64,000 nt of DNA, from positions 124,001 to 188,000 of the forward strand of contig NZ_JAJCYB010000044.1 in assembly GCF_029263155.1 (NCBI RefSeq), given 5' to 3'. The notes under the pieces are model-generated. The model had not been told where the DNA came from, ran no database searches, and saw nothing but the letters and a program-made list of their open reading frames with translations. This DNA comes from Pseudonocardia sp. (GTDB lineage Bacteria > Actinomycetota > Actinomycetes > Mycobacteriales > Pseudonocardiaceae). The position numbers and the translations under genes were made by a program. Below, piece by piece: positions 43,017 to 52,156 of this stretch (its first letter is position 1; each line of letters opens with the position of its first letter).

Positions 43017-44488
43017 GTGGGTTCCTTACCGAACAGCGTGCGCGTCTCGCCCACCGTGACGACCGACCCGGTGACGACGACGCCGACGCCGGACTCGCCG
43101 CCCTCCTCGGCCAGCTCCCCCGCCTGCTCCACAGCGGCGGCGAGCACGGGCTCCACGCTGACCCGTTCCGACCCGAAGATCTCGGTGGCCAGCGCGCCCA
43201 GCTCGTCGGCGTCCATCGCCCGGGGCGAGGAGTTGGCCGTGACGACGACCTCGGCCAGCACCGGCTCCAGCTCGGTGAGGATGCCGCGGGCGTCCTTGTC
43301 GGCCATCACGCCGACCACACCCACGAGCCGGGTGAACCGGAACTCGCCGAGCAGCGCGGCCGCCAACGCCCGGGCGCCGTGCGGGTTGTGCGCGGCGTCG
43401 GCGAGCACCGTGGGCACGCCCGGCCCGGCCGCGAGCCGCTCCAGCCGCCCCGGCGACGCCACCCGGGCGAACGCGGCCCGCACCGCGTCGGGGTCGATCG
43501 GCTGCTTCGGGCCCGCCCCGATCAGGGCCTCCACCGCCGCGAGGGCCAGCGCCGCATTGGCCGCCTGGTGCTCGCCGTGCAGCGGCAGGACGATGTCGTC
43601 GTACATACCCGAGAGCCCGCGCAGCGCGATCCGCTGCCCGCCCACGGCGACCTCGCGCTGCGCCACCCCGAACTCCGCGCCGTCGCGCGCGACCTGCGCG
43701 TCGACCTCCACGCATCGCTCCAGCAGCACCTCGGCCACCTCGCGGTCCTGGGTGGCGAGCACCGCCACCGAACCGGGCTTGATGATCCCGGCCTTCTCGC
43801 GGGCGATGCCGAGGACGTCGGTGCCCAGGTACTCGGCGTGGTCGAGCCCGATCGGCGTGATCACGGCGACCGTCGCGTCGGCGACGTTCGTGGCGTCCCA
43901 GCGCCCGCCCAGCCCGACCTCGACGATCCCGGCCTCCACCGGCGCGTCGGCGAAGGCCGCGAACCCCATCGCGGTGAGCACCTCGAACTTGGAGAGCCTG
44001 CCCAGCTCGGCGTCGACGATGTCGAGGAACGGCTCGACGTCGCGGTAGACGGCCACGTACCGCTCCGGGGTGATCGGCCGGTTGTCGATGTTGATCCGCT
44101 CGGTGGCCCGCTGCAGGTGCGGGCTGGTGTAGCGGCCGGTGCGCAGGCCGATCTCGGTGAGCAGGGCGTCGACCATCCGCGCCGTGGACGTCTTGCCGTT
44201 GGTGCCGGTCAGGTGCACCACGGGGTATCCGCGGTGCGGCTCGCCGAGCGCGTCGACCAGCGCGGCGATGCGGTCCAGCGAGGGCTCCATGACCGTCTCG
44301 GGCCAGCGCCGGTCCAGCTCGGCCTCGACGGCCAGGAACTCGGCGAAATCCACCACGCCGGAGGTCTCGGGGATCACCGAGGGCGAGTCGGCCCCCCGGA
44401 TGGCGTCGAGAACGTGTGAGATCACCGCCTCCTCGGGGTCGGGGACGTCCCCCTCGCCCTCGGGACGGTCCTCGTGCGGCCCCGTCAC
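43013..44488 (-). CDS. folC: Bifunctional folylpolyglutamate/dihydrofolate synthase
   Basis: 491 residues. It adds glutamates to folates. Seen are [16 protein letters not shown] (P-loop), [41 protein letters not shown] and [11 protein letters not shown], all Mur-ligase-like FolC motifs. The N-terminal extension of 60 acidic residues is usual in actinobacteria. The GTG at 44488 overlaps the valS stop (GTGA), and its own stop overlaps DUF4233. Confidence 0.96.
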   Translation of the reverse strand: MTGPHEDRPEGEGDVPDPEEAVISHVLDAIRGADSPSVIPETSGVVDFAEFLAVEAELDRRWPETVMEPSLDRIAALVDALGEPHRGYPVVHLTGTNGKTSTARMVDALLTEIGLRTGRYTSPHLQRATERINIDNRPITPERYVAVYRDVEPFLDIVDAELGRLSKFEVLTAMGFAAFADAPVEAGIVEVGLGGRWDATNVADATVAVITPIGLDHAEYLGTDVLGIAREKAGIIKPGSVAVLATQDREVAEVLLERCVEVDAQVARDGAEFGVAQREVAVGGQRIALRGLSGMYDDIVLPLHGEHQAANAALALAAVEALIGAGPKQPIDPDAVRAAFARVASPGRLERLAAGPGVPTVLADAAHNPHGARALAAALLGEFRFTRLVGVVGVMADKDARGILTELEPVLAEVVVTANSSPRAMDADELGALATEIFGSERVSVEPVLAAAVEQAGELAEEGGESGVGVVVTGSVVTVGETRTLFGKEPT

Positions 44489-47106
44489 GACGACGGCAGG
44501 GCGGCGAGGCGTGCCGTGACCCGCTCGATGTCGGCCACCGCGGTGGCGCGCCGCGCGCGGATCCCGTCGACGACGGCGGCGGGTGCGTTGTCGACGAACT
44601 TCGGGTTGCCCAGCTTCTTGTCGGCGGCGTCGAGCTCCTTCTGCGCGGCCGCGAGGTCGCGGCCCAGGCGCGCCCGCTCGGCGGCCACGTCGATGGCACC
44701 GGACGTGTCGAGCTCGACGTGCACCGTGGCGGACCCCAGTGCCACCTCGACCGTGGCCGTGGCGGCGAAGTCGTCGCCGGGCGCGTCGAGACGCACCAGC
44801 GACGCGACGGCGGCACGGTGCGCCCCCAGCCCGGCCTCGTCGAGCCCGACCAGGCGCGCCGCGACGCGCCGGGCGTCGGGCACCCGCTGCTCGGTGCGGA
44901 AGCGCCGCACCTCGGTGGCCAGCTTCTGCAGCGCCACGATCCGGGCCGCGGCGCCGTCGTCGACGGGGCGGCCCGCGTCGACCGGCCACGGCGCGACCAC
45001 GATCGACTCGCTCCCGGTCAACGGCTGCCACAGTGCCTCGGTGATGAACGGCATCACCGGGTGCAGCAGCCGCAGCAGCGCGTCGAGGACGTGGCCGAGC
45101 ACCGCCCGCGTGCCGTCGGCGGTGGCCTCGTCGGCGAGCTGGGGCTTGGCCAGCTCCAGGTACCAGGCGCAGAACTCGTCCCAGGTGAAGTGGTAGAGCG
45201 CCTCGGTGGCCTTGGCGAACTGGTAGTCCTCCAGCAGCGCGTCGACCTGCTCCCGCACCTGCCCGAGCCGGCCGAGGATCCAGGCGTCGGCGTCGGTCGG
45301 CGAGGTGGGCAGCGGCAGGGCCGGCGAGGCGTGGTTGGCCAGCGCGAGGCGCGTGGCGTTCCACAGCTTGGTGCCGAAGCTGCGCGCGGCGAGCACGGCG
45401 TCGTCGCCGATGGGCATGTCCGTGCCCGGGTTGGCCCCGCGGGCCAGCGCGAACCGCACCGCGTCGGTGCCGTAGGCGTCCATCCACGCCAGCGGGTCGA
45501 CGGTGTTGCCGGCCGACTTGGACATCTTCCTGCCGTGCGCGTCGCGCACCATGCCGTGCAGGGCGATCGTGTCGAAGGGCCGCTCGCCGTCCATCGCGTA
45601 GTGGCCCATCATCATCATCCGGGCGACCCAGAAGAAGAGGATGTCGTAGCCGGTGACCAGCACCGACGTGGGATAGAACTTCTCCAGGTCCGGGGTCTTG
45701 TCGGGCCAGCCGAGCGTGGAGAACGGCCACAGCCCCGAGGAGAACCACGTGTCGAGGACGTCGGGGTCCTGCGTGTACCCGGCGGGCGGCTCCTCGTCGG
45801 GGCCGACGCAGACGATCTCGCCGTCGGGCCCGTACCAGACCGGGATGCGGTGGCCCCACCAGAGCTGGCGGGAGATGCACCAGTCGTGCATGTTGTCGAC
45901 CCAGGCGAACCAGCGGGACTCCATCTCCGGCGGGTGGACCGTGACCGACCCGTTGCGGACGGCGTCGCCCGCGACCTGCGCCAGCGGCCCGACCTTGACG
46001 AACCACTGCAGGCTCAGCCGGGGCTCGATCGGCTCCTTGCTCCCGCGCGAGGAGTGCCCGACGCTGTGCAGGTAGGGCCGCTTCTCCGCGACGATCCGGC
46101 CCTGCGCGGCCAGCGCCTCGCGGACCTTCACGCGCGCGGTGAACCGGTCCATGCCGTCGAACTCGGTGCCCGTGCCCGCGATGCGCCCGGACTCGTCCAT
46201 GATCGAGGGCATCGGCAGGTCGTGGCGGCGGCCGATCTCGAAGTCGTTGGGGTCGTGGGCCGGGGTGACCTTGACCGCGCCGGTGCCGAACGCCGGGTCC
46301 ACGTGCTCGTCGGCCACGACCCGGATCATGCGCCCGACCAGCGGCAGCTCGATCTCGCGGCCGACCAGGTGGGCGTAGCGCTCGTCGTCGGGATGCACGG
46401 CCACCGCGGTGTCGCCGAGCATCGTCTCGACGCGGGTGGTGGCCACGACCATCGCGTCGTCGCCGTCCCCGTAGCGGATGGAGACCAGCTCGCCGGCGAC
46501 CTCGACGTGGTCGACCTCGACGTCGGAGAGCACGCTGCGCATCTCCGGGCTCCAGTTGACCATCCGCTCCGCGCGGTAGATGAGGCCCTCGTCGTAGAGC
46601 CTCTTGAAGATCGTGAGGACCGCGCGGTTGGACCGGGCGTCCATCGTGAACCGCTCGCGGCTCCAGTCGCAGCTCTCGCCGAGGCGCCGCATCTGGGCGA
46701 GGATCGCGCCCCCGTGCTCGGCCTTCCACTCCCAGGTGCGCTCGATGAACGCATCGCGGCCCAGCTCACGGCGGCTGGTGCCCTCCTCGGCCAGCGCCTT
46801 CTCGACCAGCGCGTGGACCGCGATCGACGCGTGGTCCATGCCGGGCAGGTAGAGCGTCTCGTAGCCCTGCATCCGCCTGCGCCGGACCAGGACGTCGATC
46901 AGCGTGTGCTCGAAGGCGTGCCCGATGTGCAGGCTGCCGGTGACGTTGGGCGGCGGGATGACGATGCAGAACGGCGGCTTGTCGGAGGTGGCGTCCGCGG
47001 TGAAGTAACCGGCGTCGACCCAGCCCTGGTACATGCTCGCCTCTACCTCGCCCGGACTCCACTGGGCGGGCAGGTCGGCAGTACGGGGAGGAAGGGTGTC
47101 GGTCAC
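44485..47106 (-). CDS. valS: Valyl-tRNA synthetase
   Basis: 873 residues. The class I signatures are [17 protein letters not shown] (HIGH) and [10 protein letters not shown] (KMSKS); the editing domain and the C-terminal coiled coil ([22 protein letters not shown]) are present. Length matches the shorter bacterial ValS. The GTG at 47106 (VTDTLPPRT) is used; a GTG seven codons upstream is also possible. valS, folC and DUF4233 form one coupled operon. Confidence 0.96.
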   Translation of the reverse strand: MTDTLPPRTADLPAQWSPGEVEASMYQGWVDAGYFTADATSDKPPFCIVIPPPNVTGSLHIGHAFEHTLIDVLVRRRRMQGYETLYLPGMDHASIAVHALVEKALAEEGTSRRELGRDAFIERTWEWKAEHGGAILAQMRRLGESCDWSRERFTMDARSNRAVLTIFKRLYDEGLIYRAERMVNWSPEMRSVLSDVEVDHVEVAGELVSIRYGDGDDAMVVATTRVETMLGDTAVAVHPDDERYAHLVGREIELPLVGRMIRVVADEHVDPAFGTGAVKVTPAHDPNDFEIGRRHDLPMPSIMDESGRIAGTGTEFDGMDRFTARVKVREALAAQGRIVAEKRPYLHSVGHSSRGSKEPIEPRLSLQWFVKVGPLAQVAGDAVRNGSVTVHPPEMESRWFAWVDNMHDWCISRQLWWGHRIPVWYGPDGEIVCVGPDEEPPAGYTQDPDVLDTWFSSGLWPFSTLGWPDKTPDLEKFYPTSVLVTGYDILFFWVARMMMMGHYAMDGERPFDTIALHGMVRDAHGRKMSKSAGNTVDPLAWMDAYGTDAVRFALARGANPGTDMPIGDDAVLAARSFGTKLWNATRLALANHASPALPLPTSPTDADAWILGRLGQVREQVDALLEDYQFAKATEALYHFTWDEFCAWYLELAKPQLADEATADGTRAVLGHVLDALLRLLHPVMPFITEALWQPLTGSESIVVAPWPVDAGRPVDDGAAARIVALQKLATEVRRFRTEQRVPDARRVAARLVGLDEAGLGAHRAAVASLVRLDAPGDDFAATATVEVALGSATVHVELDTSGAIDVAAERARLGRDLAAAQKELDAADKKLGNPKFVDNAPAAVVDGIRARRATAVADIERVTARLAALPSS

Positions 47107-47142
47107 CCTGCCAAGTCTACGAGCCACCCCCGACAGGGTTTC

Positions 47143-48573
47143 CTAGAGGACCAGGCTGACGGTGAACGCCAGCGCGAAACCGACCAGCCCGATCAACGTC
47201 TCCATCACCGTCCAGGTCTTCAGCGTGGTCTTCACGTCCATCTCCAGGAACCGCCCGACGAGCCAGAACCCGGAGTCGTTGACGTGGCTGAGCACCGTGG
47301 AGCCGCAGGCGATCGCGATGACGATCAGCGCGATCTGCAGCGGGGAGAGCCCCTGCGCGCCGACGACGGGCGCGATGAGACCGGCGGTGGTGGTCAGTGC
47401 GACCGTGGCCGAGCCCTGCGCGACCCGCAGCGCGGTGGCGATCAGGAACGCGGCCACGATCGCCGGCAGCCCGATGTCGGACAGGCTCCCGGCCAGCGCG
47501 TCGCCGATGCCGCTGGTGCGCAGCACGCCGCCGAACGCACCACCGGCGCCGGTGATCAGGATGATGGCGCAGACCGGGCCGAGCGAGGAGTTGACGATCT
47601 TCTCGACCTCGGCGCGGCTGAATCGCTCGCGGCCCAGCACGTACATCGCCACCAGCACGGTGATCAGCAGCGCGACGGGGGTCTGGCCGAGCAGCCGCAG
47701 CGCGCCGACCGTGGCCGCGTCCCCGTCGACCACCCCGGCCGTGGCCAGCGTGTTCAGCCCGGTGTTGAGCAGGATGAGCACCAGCGGGAGCAGCAGCAGG
47801 CTCAGCACGGTGCCGAACTTCGGCGCGGTGCGCTGCCCGGTCCGTGTCAGGGTGCTCCCGCCGCCGCCGTCGCCATCCTCGTCGGAGAGCAGGCTCGGCA
47901 CGGGCACGTCGACCCGCCGCCCGATCCAGCGACCGAACAGGTAGGAGGCGATGTACCAGGTGGGCAGCCCGATCAGCAGGCCGACGACGAGAACCAGACC
48001 CAGGTCGGTGCCCAGCCCGAGGATCTCCGAGGCCCCGACCGGACCGGGGTGCGGCGGCACGAACGCGTGCATCACCGCGAAGGCGCCGGCCGAGGGCAAT
48101 GCGTAGATCAGCACCGAACCGCCGAACTGCCGGGCGACGCTGAAGATCAGCGGCAGGAACACCACGAACCCCGCATCGAAGAAGATCGGGAAGCCGAACA
48201 GCAGCGAGGCGACGCCCAGCGCGAGCGGGGCATGCCGCTCGCCGAACCGGTTGACCAGCGTGTCGGCCAGCACCTGGGCACCGCCGGTCACCTCCAGCAG
48301 CTTTCCGATCATCGCCCCGAGCCCGACCAGCAGCGCGACGCTGGCCAGCGTCGTGCCGAAGCCCGCGAGCAGCGTCGGCACGGCGTCGGCCACCGGGATA
48401 CCCGCGACCAGCGCGGTGAGCAGGCTGACCAGGATCAGGGCGACGAAGGCGTGCAGCCGCAGCGCCATGATCAGCACCAGCAGCAGGGCGACGGCGCCGA
48501 CGGCGATGAGCAGCAGGGGCCCGGTGCCGTACACGGGCACGAACTCGTCCTGGGCGAGCACGGTGGTGATCAT
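47143..48573 (-). CDS. gntP: Gluconate:H+ symporter (GntP family)
   Basis: 476 residues with about 12 helices. LRLHAFVALILVSLLTALVAG, GFPIFFDAGFVVFLPLIF, HAFVPPHPGPVGASEILG, and SHVNDSGFWLVGRFLEMD are GntP/GntT signatures. The ATG at 48573 overlaps the gntK stop (ATGA), so transporter and kinase are translated together for gluconate uptake and phosphorylation. Confidence 0.96.
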   Translation of the reverse strand: MITTVLAQDEFVPVYGTGPLLLIAVGAVALLLVLIMALRLHAFVALILVSLLTALVAGIPVADAVPTLLAGFGTTLASVALLVGLGAMIGKLLEVTGGAQVLADTLVNRFGERHAPLALGVASLLFGFPIFFDAGFVVFLPLIFSVARQFGGSVLIYALPSAGAFAVMHAFVPPHPGPVGASEILGLGTDLGLVLVVGLLIGLPTWYIASYLFGRWIGRRVDVPVPSLLSDEDGDGGGGSTLTRTGQRTAPKFGTVLSLLLLPLVLILLNTGLNTLATAGVVDGDAATVGALRLLGQTPVALLITVLVAMYVLGRERFSRAEVEKIVNSSLGPVCAIILITGAGGAFGGVLRTSGIGDALAGSLSDIGLPAIVAAFLIATALRVAQGSATVALTTTAGLIAPVVGAQGLSPLQIALIVIAIACGSTVLSHVNDSGFWLVGRFLEMDVKTTLKTWTVMETLIGLVGFALAFTVSLVL

Positions 48574-49097
48574 GGCTTGCCTCCGGCGGCGGTGGCGGCG
48601 AGGTAGCCGTCGACGAGGTCGTCGACGGGGCGGTCGAGGTCGAGGGTGAGGCCGTGCTCGTCGGCGCCCAACGGTTCGAGCGTCGCGAACTGGGAGTCGA
48701 CGAGGCTGGCGGGCATGAAGTGCCCGGGCCGCCCGGCCACGCGGCGGGCGATCACCTCGGGACTCCCGTGCAGGTGCACGAACAGCTGGGTGGGTGCGGC
48801 GGCGCGCAGCACGTCGCGGTAGCTGCGTCGCAGGGCCGAGCAGCTGACGACGCCGCCGCCCGCGGCGTGCGCGGCGAGCCACTCGCCGATGCGGTGCAGC
48901 CACGGGAGCCGGTCGTCGTCGGTGAGCGGGACACCGGCCGACATCTTCTCGACGTTCTCGGCCGGGTGGAAGTCGTCGGCGTCGGCGTACCGCACGCGCA
49001 GGCGCTGGGCGAGCGCGGCGCCGACGGTGGTCTTGCCCGAGCCGGACACTCCCATGACGGTGAGCAGCGGCGGATCGGGTACGGGATGGATGGGCAT
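48570..49097 (-). CDS. gntK: Gluconokinase
   Basis: 175 residues, normal for bacterial GntK. VMGVSGSGKTTVGAALAQ is the P-loop; DADDFHPAENVEKMSAG, PLTDDDRLPWL and SCSALRRSYRD are family motifs. It makes 6-phosphogluconate. The ATG at 49097 has GAGGAGG upstream. First gene of the gntK-gntP operon, divergent from a GntR regulator. Confidence 0.96.
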   Translation of the reverse strand: MPIHPVPDPPLLTVMGVSGSGKTTVGAALAQRLRVRYADADDFHPAENVEKMSAGVPLTDDDRLPWLHRIGEWLAAHAAGGGVVSCSALRRSYRDVLRAAAPTQLFVHLHGSPEVIARRVAGRPGHFMPASLVDSQFATLEPLGADEHGLTLDLDRPVDDLVDGYLAATAAGGKP

Positions 49098-49130
49098 CGT
49101 TGCCTCCTCGGGACGATGCTCAGCATCCAC

Positions 49131-49182
49131 TTTAAATACTATTTATGCAATACTGTATCGATTCACATCGTATTTATGTACA
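49131..49182. promoter_or_regulatory. AT-rich divergent promoter/operator region of the gluconate locus
   Basis: A roughly 50-bp AT-rich island in very GC-rich DNA between gntK and the GntR gene. TATTTATG occurs twice, at 49140-49147 and 49171-49178, exactly 31 bp (three helical turns) apart, with a palindromic ATACTGTAT between. These are good candidate GntR operators shared by both promoters. Confidence 0.7.
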
Positions 49183-49213
49183 CAGGGCGCCCAAAGGTGA
49201 CATCATTCGGCGC

Positions 49214-49915
49214 ATGACCACCGGTTTGCACGCCGACCTCCTCGACCGACTCGGCCTGCTGGTCGCCTCCGGCGAGCTCGCCGAAGGCGCGGTGCTCCGC
49301 GCCGAGGAGATGGAGGCCCACTTCGGCGTGTCCCGCACCGTCGTCCGCGAGGCCGTGCGCGTGCTGGAGTCGATGGGCATGGTCGCCAGCAAGCGGCGCG
49401 TCGGCACGACGGTCGCGCCGATCACGGCCTGGAACGTCTTCGACCCCATGGTCATCCGCTGGCGCCTCGCCGGACCGGGCCGCGACTCCCAGCTGCGGTC
49501 GCTCTCGGAGCTGCGGGCCGGGTTCGAGCCGATGGCCGCCGCGTACGCCGCGCAGCGCGCCACCGGCGAGCAGTGCGGGCTCCTGACCGGTGCCGTCATG
49601 GACATGGCGGTCCATGGCCGCTCGGGTGACCTGCAGGCCTACCTCGCCGCCGACGTCGTGTTCCACCGCACGCTGCTCGCCGCCACCGGCAACGAGATGC
49701 TCGCCGCGCTGGCCGACGTCGTCGCCGAGGTCCTCGCCGGACGCACCCACCACGGCCTCATGCCCGCCACGCCCGAACCCGCCGCGATCCGGCTGCACGC
49801 CGACGTGGCCCAGGCGGTGCAGTCCGGCGACGCCCCCGCCGCCCGCCGGGCGATGGAGGCGATCATCTCCGAGGCCGCGGACGCGATGCTGGACGGCGAC
49901 CCACACCCCCGCTGA
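49214..49915 (+). CDS. GntR family regulator of gluconate genes (FadR/FCD type)
   Basis: 233 residues. The winged helix-turn-helix is LRAEEMEAHFGVSRTVVREAVRVLESMGMV with a wing at RRVGTTVAP. The C-terminal FCD domain is helical with metal-site residues (FHRTLLAATGN, H in HADVAQA). Divergent from gntKP across a 116-bp gap with operator-like repeats, it is most likely the gluconate-responsive repressor. The ATG at 49214 is chosen over in-frame codons within the AT-rich promoter. Confidence 0.9.
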   Translation: MTTGLHADLLDRLGLLVASGELAEGAVLRAEEMEAHFGVSRTVVREAVRVLESMGMVASKRRVGTTVAPITAWNVFDPMVIRWRLAGPGRDSQLRSLSELRAGFEPMAAAYAAQRATGEQCGLLTGAVMDMAVHGRSGDLQAYLAADVVFHRTLLAATGNEMLAALADVVAEVLAGRTHHGLMPATPEPAAIRLHADVAQAVQSGDAPAARRAMEAIISEAADAMLDGDPHPR

Positions 49916-50058
49916 CGGCCGCCCGTGCCGGGTTCGGGTGGGCGCGTCCTTGCGCAGGCCGCCTCTCGCGCGCCGAACCGCGTCTCGCGCGCCACCGGCA
50001 GCGCGCGAGGCTCCGTTCCGCACGCGAGACACCAACCGGCGCGCGAAACCCCCGGGGG

Positions 50059-50808
50059 TCAGCTGGGGAGCAGGGCGGCGTGCAGGCGGTCGAAGCCGAG
50101 GACCTGGCGCAGTGCGCGGCGGCGCAGCAGGTCCAGATCCAGCACGCGGACCTGACCGCTCGTGGGTTCGTACACCGTCCAGCCGTCCTCGTGGGCTCCG
50201 AGCGCCATCACGTAGTGCCGGGGCACGACCGTGCCGACCAGCAGCGGTACCGGCCGTCCGACCTTGAGCGCCACCCCGACCGCCCCGATCAGGGCGGAGA
50301 CGTCACGGGCGTCGGCGTCGTCGACCAGTCGCACGCGGTACGGCCCGGCGGACGGGACGTTGCGGCGCAGCCAGGTGACCATGCCCCACGGCGGCGTGCC
50401 CAGCGCCCGGGGCCAGAACCGCGCCGACTCGCGGTGGATCTGCTTCTGCCGCGCGTCGTAGCGCACCCCGAACCCGGCGCTGACGCCCGCTGCGGGCGCC
50501 GTCGCGATCCCGTACGACCCGCCCACCGCCGCCCGGTCGTCGGTGCCACCACCGTCCGGCCCGTCGAGGCGCCGGATCTCCGCCGGATCCGCCCAGGCCG
50601 CGAGCGCGACGAGCACCGCGCTGCCGCAGGTGGTGCCGTCGACCTGGTCGAGCTTCACCCCGGCCCGGCGTTGGTCACCGATCCGGTCGCTCAGCAGCGG
50701 GTTGCGCCCGGCGGCCAGCGGGCGCACCGCCGACACCGGCACCGCGGCCGGCCGCCAGGACCGGACGAGCCCCTGCACCCGACGCGCCCACCCGCAGACC
50801 GTCCGCAT
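50059..50808 (-). CDS. C39-like papain-fold protein, possible cysteine protease
   Basis: 249 residues. A catalytic-like Cys lies in QVDGTTCGSAVLVALAA and a His in VPRHYVMALGAHEDGW; YEPTSGQVRV may supply the third residue. This order agrees with peptidase C39-like domains. There is no clear membrane segment or signal peptide. There is no ABC transporter or leader-peptide gene near it, and its target is unknown. ATG at 50808. It is convergent with the GntR gene; the 143-bp gap between them holds several CTCGCGCG words but nothing assignable. Confidence 0.65.
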   Translation of the reverse strand: MRTVCGWARRVQGLVRSWRPAAVPVSAVRPLAAGRNPLLSDRIGDQRRAGVKLDQVDGTTCGSAVLVALAAWADPAEIRRLDGPDGGGTDDRAAVGGSYGIATAPAAGVSAGFGVRYDARQKQIHRESARFWPRALGTPPWGMVTWLRRNVPSAGPYRVRLVDDADARDVSALIGAVGVALKVGRPVPLLVGTVVPRHYVMALGAHEDGWTVYEPTSGQVRVLDLDLLRRRALRQVLGFDRLHAALLPS

Positions 50809-51085
50809 CGCCCGTCTCCCTCCGACACCCACTCCGGACCCAACAGTAAACGACAGCCGGGGCGTCGCGCGCGGCTCCGACCGACGACGCCGGGTGGTCG
50901 CCGGCACCGCGCCCACCGCGCCGAGGACCGACCCGATCGCCGGTCGCGGACCCCCGGTGACGCGCACCCTCCGGCCGTGCGCGTATGTCGGGACGTGCGC
51001 GGGTGACCGGAAGGTACGCGGCGGGCACCAGACCGCCCGGGGTCTCCGGCACGGGCACCCGGGTGTCGTTCCCTATGCTCACCAG

Positions 51086-51508
51086 ATGGCTGAGCTGACT
51101 GCCGAGGTACGCACCTTCCTGTCCGAGGGCACCCGCACCGGCAAGCTGGGCTTCGTCGCCGCCGACGGTCGCCCGCTGGTGGCGCCGATCTGGTTCGTCG
51201 TCGACGGCGACGACCTGCTGTTCAACACCGGCCGCGACACCGCCAAGGGCCGGGCGATCGCGCGCGACCCGCGCCTGGTGCTCTGCGTCGACTCCGAGGT
51301 GCCGCCGTTCGGGTTCGTGCAGATCCAGGGAGTGGCGTCGACCTCGGAGGAGCCCGCCGAGCTGGTCCGGTCGGCCACCGAGATCGGCGGGCGCTACATG
51401 GGCGCCGAGCGCGCCGAGGAGTTCGGGCGGCGCAACGGCGTGCCCGGCGAGCTGCTGGTCCGCCTGACGCCCACGAAGGTGATCGCCCAGCTCGACATGA
51501 CCGGCTGA
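51086..51508 (+). CDS. F420-dependent PPOX-class oxidoreductase
   Basis: 140 residues of the split-barrel PPOX family. GKLGFVAADGRPLVAPIWFVVDG, DTAKGRAIARDPRLVLCVD and GVPGELLVRLTPTKVIAQLDM are typical. Members bind F420 and reduce varied substrates. TATGCT at 51074-51079 lies 6 bp before the ATG, so the mRNA could be leaderless. The 277-bp gap to the C39-like gene holds nothing else I can support. Confidence 0.88.
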   Translation: MAELTAEVRTFLSEGTRTGKLGFVAADGRPLVAPIWFVVDGDDLLFNTGRDTAKGRAIARDPRLVLCVDSEVPPFGFVQIQGVASTSEEPAELVRSATEIGGRYMGAERAEEFGRRNGVPGELLVRLTPTKVIAQLDMTG

Positions 51509-51633
51509 CCCGGCGGCATCGCCGGCTCTCCCCCGGGGTCCTCCCGCTCCGCCGCGGGCGGCAGCGACGAGCAGCGCGCGCGACGAGACGATGGCGGTCG
51601 TGCGCGCAACCGGGCCCGGCCGTCGAACAGGTG

Positions 51634-51948
51634 CTACCCGCGCTGTTCCTGGTCGTTGGCGGGCACGCCCCGCTCGGCGTCGCTCCCCCAGCCCTGCGCC
51701 AGCTTGCTGATCTTCCCGGCGAAGTCGCGGGCGGCCACGGCCGGGTCCTCGGCCCGCCCGGCCGCGACACCGATCAGGAACGCCGTGACCGGCGCGCCCG
51801 GACGGCTGACGTCGTGCGCGACGTCCGCGGTCATGTCGAGCACCGTGTCGACGAGCCCGTCGGCCTCCACCGTGTCGCCGAGGCCGAGCTCCCGCGAGAC
51901 CGCGGCCAGCCAGTCGGTCAGGGCGTTCGCATCATCGCTAGCAGCCAT
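51634..51948 (-). CDS. DUF6457 small helical protein
   Basis: 104 residues, acidic and helical. LTDWLAAVSRELGL and LDMTADVAHDVSRPGAPVTAFLIGVAAGRA match the DUF6457 family, often found with molybdenum-cofactor (mobA-like) genes in actinobacteria. No such gene is in the window. The function is unknown. Confidence 0.8.
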   Translation of the reverse strand: MAASDDANALTDWLAAVSRELGLGDTVEADGLVDTVLDMTADVAHDVSRPGAPVTAFLIGVAAGRAEDPAVAARDFAGKISKLAQGWGSDAERGVPANDQEQRG

Positions 51949-51985
51949 GACCCGACCGTAGCCGCGATCGCCGCACCCCGCCCGC

Positions 51986-52156
51986 TCAGCTCCCGAACAG
52001 CGCCGGGATCTTGATCACGAGTTGGGAGAAGCCGTAGCCGAAGGGCACGACGACCCACAGCCAGGCGAGCGCGGTGAGAGCCGGGTGCAGCCTGCCCTCG
52101 TCGGAGCCGCCGTCCGCGGACTGCGTGGAGGTGCTGGTACCGGACTCGGTGCTCAT
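51986..52156 (-). CDS. MFS transporter small subunit
   Basis: 56 residues: a Ser/Thr/Gly-rich N-terminus and one membrane helix (LTALAWLWVVVPFGYGFSQLVI). Its ATG overlaps the stop of the OFA transporter gene (ATGA). Small single-helix proteins coupled to OFA transporters are a known pair; this one probably assists the transporter at 52.2-53.5 kb. Confidence 0.82.
   Translation of the reverse strand: MSTESGTSTSTQSADGGSDEGRLHPALTALAWLWVVVPFGYGFSQLVIKIPALFGS

Noticed and set aside
44416-48606. Very long plus-strand open frame (about 1400 codons) opposite folC, valS and gntP
   Set aside because: It is antisense to well-recognised genes, rich in Arg, Gly, His and Gln, and has no domains. It is a by-product of high GC, as are the long frames opposite rne and comEC.
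49916-50058. Array-like CTCGCGCG words as a CRISPR or attachment site
   Set aside because: The words are short, unevenly spaced and without regular spacers; no cas, integrase or tRNA gene is present.
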